Below the pieces are notes generated by a model. That model was not told the origin of the DNA and did no database searches. It saw only the letters and a program-made list of their open reading frames with translations. Shown here piece after piece: positions 9,461 to 16,756 of a stretch of 64,000 nucleotides of DNA. The position numbers were made by a program, and so were the translations under genes. The stretch is from contig NZ_OZ026541.1 of the NCBI RefSeq assembly GCF_964020175.1, positions 124,001 to 188,000 of the forward strand, in the 5' to 3' direction. The DNA is from Candidatus Mesenet endosymbiont of Phosphuga atrata. Its GTDB lineage: Bacteria; Pseudomonadota; Alphaproteobacteria; Rickettsiales; Anaplasmataceae. The stretch's first letter is position 1. Every line of letters starts with the position of its first letter.

Positions 9461-9489
9461 ATAATCAACTTTTCTCTGCAATTTGTTCA
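9461..9489 (-). promoter_or_regulatory. Phage promoter motif ahead of tail operon
   Basis: On the minus strand TGAACA (9489-9484) is separated by 17 bp from GATTAT (9466-9461). The motif reads TGAACAAAT, 12 bases, then TTGATT. Two other minus-strand prophage operons have the same arrangement (14362-14390 and 18910-18938). Predicted transcription would begin just at the AGGAGG of the first tail gene, giving a very short leader. The -35/-10 reading is inferred. Confidence 0.6.
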
Positions 9490-9571
9490 GATTTTTCTAT
9501 AGAAATTTAAAAAATATTTCTATGAGATATTGTTCATACTATAATAAGTATGTTTCTTCTGTTTTTTTAAA

Positions 9572-10810
9572 ATGGATTACATTTATCCTAATCGAGAATT
9601 CTGGGAAAATGATCTTGAAGTCCCTGCTACTGATTTGTTATCTCATTTTCAAAGTGCTAATACCTGTAGACTTTGGCTTAATTCTCTCACCGGTAAGCAA
9701 TTGAATATCATTTTTCAATACCACTTAAATCATCAGCAACAATTATTTGTTGGTAGCTTTTATCATGATGGCAGATCAGCTGAACAAAAACGTAATATAC
9801 TCAACGGTGGTTTTGACTTTCTGTTTCGTTATTATTTAGTTAGCTACTTTAGCCATGCCAAGTCAGAATTAGCTGTAGTTGAAGTGGCAAGATCTATATT
9901 AGATAAAGACCTTATGGAAATATTTTTGCTAAAGGATAAGAAGTATGACAAGAAGTCTCTATTATTAACTCTTTTTGTAACTAATTTTAACTTGTTGCAA
10001 CAAATCTTTCACTTCGATAAAGTACAAAAGAGAAGTTTTTCATCCTTTACTTTAAAAAATCCTCCAAGACAAAAGACTGCTACATTTAAAGACTTTGTAT
10101 CAAAAGAAAAAGTGCAGCAAATACTAAAACAGCATGATCTTACTGAAAATGACAACTTTGAAAGTCAATTCCAGGGTTTCTTTTTCTATCAGAACCGTAT
10201 TTACGTATTTATACGTCGTGCTAGGGACTTAGATTTAATACTAAATTCAAATCAAGTAGTACATGGTTATAAGCCAGATTGGATTATAATTGATTTCGCT
10301 CTTAATGCTAATCAGGTAAATTTATGTACTAAAAGTATTAATCAAGGCTTAAAAATAACAAATAGTATTGTCAGTCAATATTTTGAACGTGAATGCTTAT
10401 TTATTGATACACACAATCATAATATGGCAATGCAAGTACTTACATTCTTAAAGGCATGTGTACAAAAATCTGTACCTAATGTCTGTATGTTTGAATTAAA
10501 ATTTAGCTCATCTGAACCTAAAACTTACCTTACTTTAACTACCAATGATGTTCAAGAGTGGCTGCAAAAATTAGAGCCATCTGTTGGGAATGTATTACAT
10601 GATATTACTCTGATTCAGCATGTAAAAGTAGTGTTTCAAAATAAAAAAGTTACTTTGTCTTTTCAAGCAAATATACAAGATCCAAATTATATAGCAATTA
10701 ACTATTCAGAACATATACTTAATAAAAAAGAACGAGATGATTTTAAATCTTTAATTAAGGATACTTATGGTATTACTGTCTTATCAAGAGCAAAAGCACT
10801 TTCAAAATAG
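9572..10810 (+). CDS. Unknown phage-encoded protein, first of a two-gene module
   Basis: A 412-aa protein that I do not recognise. It is divergent from the tail operon and overlaps the next gene by 44 bp in a different frame, indicating a two-gene unit. It has a helical N-terminal half (residues 1-170), a Lys-rich link (PPRQKTATFKDFVSKEKV), and a mixed alpha/beta C-terminal half with IYVFIRRARDLDLIL, PDWIIIDFALN and FIDTHNHNMAMQVL. No signal peptide or membrane segment is visible. There is no clear Shine-Dalgarno before the ATG; a TATAAT box lies at 9540-9545. Function unknown. Confidence 0.75.
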   Translation: MDYIYPNREFWENDLEVPATDLLSHFQSANTCRLWLNSLTGKQLNIIFQYHLNHQQQLFVGSFYHDGRSAEQKRNILNGGFDFLFRYYLVSYFSHAKSELAVVEVARSILDKDLMEIFLLKDKKYDKKSLLLTLFVTNFNLLQQIFHFDKVQKRSFSSFTLKNPPRQKTATFKDFVSKEKVQQILKQHDLTENDNFESQFQGFFFYQNRIYVFIRRARDLDLILNSNQVVHGYKPDWIIIDFALNANQVNLCTKSINQGLKITNSIVSQYFERECLFIDTHNHNMAMQVLTFLKACVQKSVPNVCMFELKFSSSEPKTYLTLTTNDVQEWLQKLEPSVGNVLHDITLIQHVKVVFQNKKVTLSFQANIQDPNYIAINYSEHILNKKERDDFKSLIKDTYGITVLSRAKALSK

Positions 10811-11621
10811 AGAAATAGTTAATGCTATATTAATGAATGGATCTTGGATAAATCCTAAGAAGGGCTATTTAGAAGCTGCTAAATACTTAAGTAAGCTTGG
10901 ATTTATTGAGTTTGAAATATCATATTTTGTTATTTGTGCTAACGAATTGGATCTTGATTTTCCAGATGTATATGATTCTGATTGCAAAAATCAGATTATA
11001 ATTGCCCATGACTTTAATGAAGACTGTGATGATTTGAGCTGTGAAGATTGTGGTCGTTATATTTTGCCTAATACTTATAAAAAACAAAGATCTCTTGTAC
11101 TTTCTATCAAACTCAATATAGAAAAAACAGTAAGTTATTTTGAAAGTTTATTAACTGGTCTAATATGGCAAAAAGCTGGAGAAGGAGTTTACCATATTAG
11201 TTTTCAAAGTAGAATAGTTAGTATTGTTATACCAGTTTTATGTACTGATACATCATATTTAACTGCAGATAGATTAAGAATTAACCCTACTGTTTTAATA
11301 ACCCTTGGGACAAGAGATCTTAAATTATTACTAAATTTGTATACTATCTCTATGGCTGATCTAATTTGCAAGCATGAAACTTTAAGGGAAATATTACTCA
11401 CAGCAGTCGAAAAAGGAATACCGGAACTATTACCTAACGTTTCTTTACAAGCATTAGATTATTATCCTTATGTACCACTGCAATACGCTCAACCTATTCC
11501 ACCAGAGAAAATCTTACAACTACAAATTCAAGGAAATAACATTTGTATTAATAATATAGGAGTTATTGATAAACACTCAAAATCTGGAAATATATTTTTT
11601 ATTCTTTTAGAACAATTTTAG
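10767..11621 (+). CDS. Unknown protein with Cys cluster, second of a two-gene module (ends at in-frame TAG)
   Basis: A 284-aa reading frame overlapping the preceding gene. The N-terminal part is helical (REIVNAILMNGSWINPKKGY), followed by a Cys/Asp-rich patch (CDDLSCEDCGRYILP, residues about 90-104) that could bind metal, then a helical and beta region ending ILLEQF. The frame stops at TAG 11619-11621, but the same frame stays open for 89 further sense codons, so the gene is probably a longer protein cut by one nonsense change. A later in-frame start at 10833 is possible. Function unknown. Confidence 0.6.
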   Translation: MVLLSYQEQKHFQNREIVNAILMNGSWINPKKGYLEAAKYLSKLGFIEFEISYFVICANELDLDFPDVYDSDCKNQIIIAHDFNEDCDDLSCEDCGRYILPNTYKKQRSLVLSIKLNIEKTVSYFESLLTGLIWQKAGEGVYHISFQSRIVSIVIPVLCTDTSYLTADRLRINPTVLITLGTRDLKLLLNLYTISMADLICKHETLREILLTAVEKGIPELLPNVSLQALDYYPYVPLQYAQPIPPEKILQLQIQGNNICINNIGVIDKHSKSGNIFFILLEQF

Positions 11622-11891
11622 CAAGATTTTAAGGAAGGAATTCCTAAGGAGCAGTATAAAGCTTTAAGTGTTGGGGAAATTGCAAATAGGATAGGAAATA
11701 TTTTCGATGTAGAACAGCAAATTCGTAAACCAATAAATAGAATGCAGAAAAATATAACAGAGAAATTAGCTAAAACCTCAGGGTTAAATGTAAAAAGAGA
11801 TGATGTTATTCAAACTTTGCCATGGTCAGCAATGAGTGGCAAGGAATATGGCTACAGACTTAACCCATTTATTCTCATTTTTAGAAAGTAG
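11622..11891 (+). pseudogene. Detached C-terminal segment of the preceding gene
   Basis: Directly after the TAG at 11619-11621 the same frame continues with QDFKEGIPKEQYKALSVGEI and runs to a TAG at 11889-11891. It reads like a coherent C-terminal domain. ALSVGEIANRIGN looks like a helix-turn-helix, and the end IQTLPWSAMSGKEYGYRLNP resembles the wing of an OmpR-type winged helix, which often closes with GYRL. The simplest reading is one ancestral ORF (10767-11891, about 374 aa) interrupted by a single stop. The winged-helix call is inference from pattern only. Confidence 0.6.
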
Positions 11892-11896
11892 TCTAT

Positions 11897-12148
11897 CTAA
11901 ATTGTAATTAATAATGATTTAACCTCTGATGAAGAAAAATCTATAATTCCTCCTTTATTTGTTCCAATTTTATTCAATATGTTCTTTGTTCGTGCAAAAT
12001 CGAGATTGGCAAGATCACAAACCACCGCAAAAGATTGAGAATTTATCCATCCTTGCGCTTCTTTTCTTAGCTTTTGATTTTTTCCTAATAGATCTTGTAT
12101 GGCCTGGATAATAACTGCAGACCATAACCTTCCTTCATCATATTTCAT
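11897..12148 (-). CDS. Small phage protein of replication block, unknown
   Basis: An 83-aa protein starting at the ATG at 12148 (MKYDEGRLWSAVIIQAIQDLL), which overlaps the stop codon of the upstream gene as TAATG, so the two are translationally coupled. It is helical, with WINSQSFAVVCDLANLDF in the middle. The phrase beginning EGRLWSAVI and the position after an ssDNA-binding-like gene are seen in phage replication blocks, but no function is known to me. Confidence 0.65.
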   Translation of the reverse strand: MKYDEGRLWSAVIIQAIQDLLGKNQKLRKEAQGWINSQSFAVVCDLANLDFARTKNILNKIGTNKGGIIDFSSSEVKSLLITI

Positions 12149-12657
12149 TACCAATTAACCTGAGAATTTTTGATAAAATCAGTGTAAGCACGATGCTCTG
12201 GGGTTATAACTGCAGCAATCTTATTCTTTTCTCCATATTCATCAGCTGTAACTCCTATCTTTACTAAGCATTCTAGGCCATTTAAGTCACCAGTAGCGTT
12301 GATCTTACGGGCAAGCACTGCTTTCTCTGAGGTGTCATGCGGATGAATATTACGTGCAGACTCTAAAATGCTTCTAATCATAGAGCGTCCCATCTCTCCC
12401 CATCTATCTTCACCATCTGCTTTACTACTTTTAATTCCAATGATTTGATAGATTCTATGTTTCGCATATGGACCTTCAGTTACAATAAATTCAGTATTGA
12501 GATAAACACTTCCAGTGGTCCTACTTTTAGTTAACCAACAGTCGCCATCATAACCTCCAGGCTGAATGACTATTTGTACTTTAGCTATTGTACCTGCAGG
12601 AATGAGATTGCTTTGTGATTTTGCTGTATTGAAATCAGTTAAAAGATCTTGCAACAT
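12148..12657 (-). CDS. Phage ssDNA-binding-like protein (DUF669-like)
   Basis: A 169-aa protein between a RecA-like ATPase and the small coupled gene. The N-terminal part LIPAGTIAKVQIVIQPGGYD begins a beta-rich domain like DUF669 or OB-fold phage single-strand binding proteins; the middle has YLNTEFIVTEGPYAKHRIYQ and the C-terminal part LECLVKIGVTADEYGEKN. Proteins of this type usually accompany phage RecA-like/Sak4 ATPases, which is what lies upstream. The fold assignment is by pattern and neighbourhood. Confidence 0.6.
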   Translation of the reverse strand: MLQDLLTDFNTAKSQSNLIPAGTIAKVQIVIQPGGYDGDCWLTKSRTTGSVYLNTEFIVTEGPYAKHRIYQIIGIKSSKADGEDRWGEMGRSMIRSILESARNIHPHDTSEKAVLARKINATGDLNGLECLVKIGVTADEYGEKNKIAAVITPEHRAYTDFIKNSQVNW

Positions 12658-12697
12658 ATAATTTCTCCTATGAATTAAATTTTAAAATTAAAAAAGG

Positions 12698-13504
12698 TTA
12701 ATGATCCCATTGCTCTATAAGCTGCCAAGAGCCAGAGGTTTTATCGATAAGCTTACTTGGTACACGTTCACCATTACGTAGTTCAAACACTATCTGACGT
12801 ACATTACTCTCTTCATCCTGAGAAAACATAACCATGCCAGTACTGTAGAATCCCCTTAAAGATCCAGCTCCACTTAACCCTTGAAATGGGTCTTCTTCGA
12901 GCATTTTCTTAGATAATTTCTTTGTGTGGTGGGTCAGTATCATACAGGCATCTGGACTCACAGCACTACGTAAACTTTCAAGAGTTCTTTGCAAGAAGAA
13001 TAACATGGCGCTATTATCATTTTCATTGCCATATTCACTGCTAAAGATATTACGAAGAGGATCAATCGCCAAAATATCAGGTCTAAAGTGTTCTTTTACA
13101 GTTTCCTTTATTTGCGTTATCTCTTCACTATTGAACGATAGATGTACCTTTGGGGTAATAATTAAATTATTAGCAGCTATATCTAAAAGTTCCTTATCAA
13201 GTTTAAGCTGTTGTAAGCGTTCCTTCATGTAGGGATATTCAATTTCGGTTTGCATATAGAAGATCTTCAAAGGTTTACTTGGTGTCATTCCAAGAAAAGA
13301 AACTCCAGCGGCCATATGTACTAACCAAGAAATTAAAAAATCACTCTTACCAATCTTAGGTGGACCTCCTAGTACCAATAATCCTCTTTGGGTTAAGATT
13401 CTTGGCGAGATGATATCTTCTGGTATTGGTGACTTATCGTTTAAGTATTCTTTGACGGTGAAGAATGGTATTTTTTGTCTATTAAAATCAGTAAATTGTC
13501 TCAT
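12698..13504 (-). CDS. RecA-like AAA ATPase (RepA/AAA_25 helicase family)
   Basis: A 268-aa P-loop ATPase. It has Walker A GGPPKIGKS (residues about 46-54), Walker B ILAIDPL (residues about 144-150) and the sensor-like ILTHHTKKL (around 190) typical of the RepA hexameric helicase/AAA_25 group. It lies 5 bp after the Sak4-like ATPase gene and probably works in phage DNA replication or recombination. It lacks the toprim half seen in the larger protein at 16743-18878, so it could be a helicase or a RecA-like annealing partner. An ATPase is certain from motifs; the exact role is inferred. Confidence 0.8.
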   Translation of the reverse strand: MRQFTDFNRQKIPFFTVKEYLNDKSPIPEDIISPRILTQRGLLVLGGPPKIGKSDFLISWLVHMAAGVSFLGMTPSKPLKIFYMQTEIEYPYMKERLQQLKLDKELLDIAANNLIITPKVHLSFNSEEITQIKETVKEHFRPDILAIDPLRNIFSSEYGNENDNSAMLFFLQRTLESLRSAVSPDACMILTHHTKKLSKKMLEEDPFQGLSGAGSLRGFYSTGMVMFSQDEESNVRQIVFELRNGERVPSKLIDKTSGSWQLIEQWDH

Positions 13505-13509
13505 AAGGT

Positions 13510-14337
13510 TTACACTCCTTTTGTAGTTGAAATTGTGGATAAAGTTTTGTTCTTAATTTTGTTCAGCAGCTTACCTAAATGTGGTTCTTCAACCATATCA
13601 AGACAGCCACTACGATCTTTAGCTGGATATCCCCAGGAATTAATAGCATGACAGATAAAAGAACGTACTTCCTTGCCATCTTCTTTTTTAATTCCTACCA
13701 TGCTGATAACTTCATCAACAATACCGGGAATTTCACTGGCAGTTTTAGTTCCTTCACACTGTGGTAACCAAGTTGGACGATTAAAATCATCTAAGTATTG
13801 TCCAAGAGTACCAACCAAAATGATGTCTTTACTAGGAATATGTTGAAATTGATTCAACCAAGCCATCATCTCTTGAGCAAGTATGCCATATGCTGCTCTC
13901 ATGTCTTGTTTACCTGTTCTCTCAGAAATTGCTTCTGGTTGTAATTTAGCCCATAGAAGACTTAAGCGTGAGGCAACAGTTATGCTATCAATGAAAATGC
14001 ATCGGTACTCAGAGAGTTTTGCTAAAAGATCTCCATACTTACCTAAGATGTGATCATAGTGTCTTTGGCTATAAGCTTGATCAGCTTTAAGTGCAGGATT
14101 TGCACCACCGATAAGACAAGCAATATCTCTTGCTTCATTCCAAGTACGAATATTGATTGAATCTCCCTGCCAATCCTGTACGGCCAGTAAACCAGCTTCA
14201 AAATCAAGACACAGTGTTGGCTTATCTAAAGTCTTAAGTAAACTAGTCTTACCAATGCCATAAGGTCCAAAGATGACTATCTTCACCCCTGTTATTGTTT
14301 TTATTCTTTCTTCACTATTTGTAATTTTTAAAGTCAT
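13510..14337 (-). CDS. Phage AAA_24 / Sak4-like RecA-fold ATPase
   Basis: A 275-aa P-loop protein with Walker A FGPYGIGKTS (residues about 23-32), an acidic strand LCLDFEAGLLAVQ, and Walker B CIFIDSI (around 113-119). Together with IILVGTLGQYLDD and a C-terminal region with SFICHAINSWGYPAKDR this matches phage nucleotide-binding AAA_24 proteins, many of which are Sak4-type single-strand annealing recombinases. An ssDNA-binding-like gene two genes downstream fits that role. It is the first gene of a minus-strand operon with a GGAGA site and the phage promoter motif directly upstream. Confidence 0.8.
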   Translation of the reverse strand: MTLKITNSEERIKTITGVKIVIFGPYGIGKTSLLKTLDKPTLCLDFEAGLLAVQDWQGDSINIRTWNEARDIACLIGGANPALKADQAYSQRHYDHILGKYGDLLAKLSEYRCIFIDSITVASRLSLLWAKLQPEAISERTGKQDMRAAYGILAQEMMAWLNQFQHIPSKDIILVGTLGQYLDDFNRPTWLPQCEGTKTASEIPGIVDEVISMVGIKKEDGKEVRSFICHAINSWGYPAKDRSGCLDMVEEPHLGKLLNKIKNKTLSTISTTKGV

Positions 14338-14361
14338 AATTTTATTCTCCTCTCATAATAT

Positions 14362-14390
14362 ATAATCAAGAAATGACGACGATTTGTTCA
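14362..14390 (-). promoter_or_regulatory. Phage promoter motif ahead of recombination operon
   Basis: TGAACA (14390-14385) and GATTAT (14367-14362) are separated by exactly 17 bp on the minus strand; the extended form is TGAACAAAT, 12 bases, TTGATTAT. It sits about 25 bp before the ATG of the Sak4-like gene. It is nearly identical in layout to 9461-9489 and 18910-18938. Confidence 0.6.
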
Positions 14391-14397
14391 CCTGTTT

Positions 14398-14922
14398 TTA
14401 CAAATATATTTTTAAGTGAGAAAGTTTAGCTCGTATTTGTCTTCTGATGTGATAAACAGTTGTTCTTGATATTTTATACATTTTAGCAATTTCACAGATG
14501 CTATAAGATTGAAGATCATAACAAATGTTCTGCCAAAGTTTTGGTAATTTTGAAATTGTTGTGCTTATATCAATATTTGCTGCTACTTTATTTTCGAAGT
14601 GACTACTTTTGTCAATAACATTACCTAATTCTGTGATATCAATGAATAATATCCCGGCTTTACTATCACGTTTAGCGCATGATTGCTTGCGTACAAGATT
14701 TATAGCACGATTTTTAATAATGCTATGAATAAATGCATCTTGACTGCTTTCATCACCACTATATTGGTTTAAATCAGACCAAGTTTCGCACAAAAGCTCT
14801 TGTTCTATATCTTCAATACTGTAATCAGCAAAACATCTGAAAGATTTAAGTCGTCTAGCACGGTTCCTTATTTGTTTAATAATTTTAGGGTTAATGCCTA
14901 AATAGCGATTGTTTGATTTCAT
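14398..14922 (-). CDS. Phage-encoded RNA polymerase sigma factor (sigma-70-like)
   Basis: A 174-aa protein with the layout of a small sigma factor. Region 2-like sequence lies at residues about 35-85 (FADYSIEDIEQELLCETWSDL, then IKNRAINLVRKQS) and a region 4-like helix-turn-helix at the C-terminus (YSICEIAKMYKISRTTVYHI, then RRQIRAKLSHL). It is isolated between the Sak4-like operon and an upstream region containing a weaker phage promoter motif and direct repeats. A prophage sigma factor could switch on the shared promoter motif in this prophage. The family call is firm; the target promoters are inferred. Confidence 0.8.
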   Translation of the reverse strand: MKSNNRYLGINPKIIKQIRNRARRLKSFRCFADYSIEDIEQELLCETWSDLNQYSGDESSQDAFIHSIIKNRAINLVRKQSCAKRDSKAGILFIDITELGNVIDKSSHFENKVAANIDISTTISKLPKLWQNICYDLQSYSICEIAKMYKISRTTVYHIRRQIRAKLSHLKIYL

Positions 14923-14995
14923 GGCGATTCCATAAATTTATATGGTTTAAGGATGAAATCTATTGCCCTGGTTTTGTACGGCACGAGAGAAATTC

Positions 14996-15067
14996 TTTCC
15001 CCCATATGTAAAAGTTAATCACTTGATATTTCAGGATTTCTTTCCAGTTTATCCCCCATCTGCAAAA
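14996..15067. repeat. Direct repeat pair upstream of sigma gene, possible operator
   Basis: Two 18-bp copies lie at 14996-15013 (TTTCCCCCATATGTAAAA) and 15050-15067 (TATCCCCCATCTGCAAAA), matching at 15 of 18 positions and 54 bp apart. They lie between the sigma gene start at 14922 and the TGAACA box at 15070-15075; the second copy covers the region between that box and its putative -10. This placement suggests a repressor or activator site controlling the sigma gene. Confidence 0.5.
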
Positions 15068-15075
15068 TTTGTTCA
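15048..15075 (-). promoter_or_regulatory. Weaker phage promoter motif ahead of sigma gene
   Basis: On the minus strand TGAACAAAT begins at 15075 and GATAAA (15053-15048) follows with a 16-bp spacer. It matches the TGAACA half well and the -10 half poorly. It would give a leader of about 120 bp to the sigma gene at 14922. Less certain than the four other copies. Confidence 0.35.
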
Positions 15076-15219
15076 GACATTGAAGTTATTATGCTGTTTT
15101 AATAGTACTTATTCTCATATCTTATGATGGTTTTATTTAACCAATAATTAATCTTTAATTAATACTTAAGCTTAATAATTTTATTTATATCATTAATAGA
15201 TATAAAGTATGGGGGTGAA

Positions 15220-15951
15220 ATGACAGAGAATAATAATATAAAAACTTGTGATAAATATGAGGAATATTTTGAAGGATTAAACAATATCGGTAAAGATCTC
15301 GATGAATTAAAAAAGTCTTTTGATGATGAGTTAATATGTATACAAAAATCAGTGAAAGAGGATAAAAAAAGCTATCCTATATTTCAAGATGATAAAGCAT
15401 TTGATGTATTCAGAAGGCTTTGCAAACTTAAGTTACTTGAGATAGTAAAAGATACTTTTAAACTAACAAAACATGACATTAAAGCCATAAATAAGGTTAT
15501 TGAGCAAGATAGATTGAACATAAATGCACAAGATGTACATCATCTCTATAAGCTTGCCGACAAATTTACAAAAGATGATATACAGTATCTTGAAAAAGTT
15601 GCTTCAATGTATGAAAAAGAGAGTATTGAACAGCTAAACAAAACAGAAGCAAGCAAAGCAGGATCAATTAAATCATTGTTTACAAGAATATTTGAAACAG
15701 TAATAAGAAAGCTTCAACATGGAGAAAAATTAGTTGAACTTAAAAGCACAAAAGAACAGCAAAGTAGTTTTATCAGTCATCTGCCAGAAAAGAGTTTAAA
15801 TGATTTAACTGATTTCAATTTTGCAAAGGAAGAACATAAACTAGAAAATTCTTCAGCTAAAATGGATGCAAAAAGTAACTTAATTGATTTAAATACCACT
15901 TTTGATCAAGTAACAATAACTAAAATAAACAACAAGCAATTAAGTCAGTAA
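15220..15951 (+). CDS. Unknown helical protein beside phage sigma gene
   Basis: A 243-aa protein starting after GGGGGTG. It is almost entirely helical, Lys/Glu/Asp-rich, with possible coiled coils at residues 10-55 and 120-150 (DIQYLEKVASMYEKESIEQL). There is no signal peptide or membrane segment, and no domain that I recognise. It is divergent from the sigma gene and alone on the plus strand, bounded by a 790-bp gene-free stretch, so it may be an accessory (moron) gene. A secreted effector is possible but there is no direct evidence. Confidence 0.6.
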   Translation: MTENNNIKTCDKYEEYFEGLNNIGKDLDELKKSFDDELICIQKSVKEDKKSYPIFQDDKAFDVFRRLCKLKLLEIVKDTFKLTKHDIKAINKVIEQDRLNINAQDVHHLYKLADKFTKDDIQYLEKVASMYEKESIEQLNKTEASKAGSIKSLFTRIFETVIRKLQHGEKLVELKSTKEQQSSFISHLPEKSLNDLTDFNFAKEEHKLENSSAKMDAKSNLIDLNTTFDQVTITKINNKQLSQ

Positions 15952-16468
15952 TTCTTTTGGATTATATATTTCAGTAAAAGGAAGCAATAAGCTCAAAACA
16001 GCGCTACAATGGAATGATATTAAAATCTATTTAGATAGTAGTGCTGTTCATTGAAGTTAAACTTAAAACACACCCAAACCAACTAAAAGCTAAAGGCAAG
16101 ATAATGATTACAAGCTATATGCCATTTGCTGACGTTTTAAGTTATATTATAAGCGTAAGTTTATAAAAAGTATACAATTCATGCTGAAATAACATAATGA
16201 CTCTAAAAACATCACATTTAAAGCAACATAAACTCTACTTACTCATATCTTTAATACTTTTAGTTTAGTAACTTAGCAAACCAGCTAAACATTAGCAATG
16301 TTAGTAGAATTACTTTGAGAGTGCAATAGTATTTAAAAAAAATCTAAAAGTTCAGTAGATATGATGTTTTCATGGGGGTAGTTTTAAAACTTTATTATAG
16401 ATTGTTTGTCTTTGCATTCATTTTTAATTCTTCTGTTAAAATAGACTTTTTATTAAAGATCAGAATTT
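15952..16468. other. Gene-free AT-rich stretch
   Basis: No reading frame of useful length and no gene remnant that I can recognise. It is AT-rich, with scattered stops in all frames. Its right side merges into the AT-rich and iteron-like block that starts at 16469. It may be part of an origin region or simply decayed DNA. Confidence 0.5.
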
Positions 16469-16756
16469 CTAGTTGGTAATATTTGATTATAATATACTAT
16501 ATAATACTATAGTATATTATTATATATATAAGGTTTTTTGCCATCTTGCCAACTACCTTAAACCTGCTATGGAAGGGGATTTTAAGACGCATTTCTAGTT
16601 GGCAATTTCTTTCTGCATTTCTGCCATCCTGCCAACTTAAAATTAACAAAATAACTTAAAACAAGCCACTGCGGTCAGTTTGAGAAAAATCCTAGTTGGC
16701 AAGATGGCAAATTCTTAAACTGCCAACTTAATTTTTGCCAACTTATTCTGCCAACT
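16469..16756. repeat. Iteron-like array of TGCCAACT units, candidate phage origin
   Basis: Seven exact copies of TGCCAACT or its complement lie at 16547-16554, 16597-16604 (complement), 16630-16637, 16694-16701 (complement), 16721-16728, 16736-16743 and 16749-16756; a degenerate copy (AGTTGGTA) lies at 16471-16478. A perfect 19-bp inverted repeat pairs 16537-16555 with 16693-16711. An AT-rich block containing the palindrome ATACTATAGTAT (16504-16515) lies on the left. The last units run into the end of the primase-helicase gene. This is the layout of an iteron origin or a multi-site protein-binding array. Confidence 0.65.
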
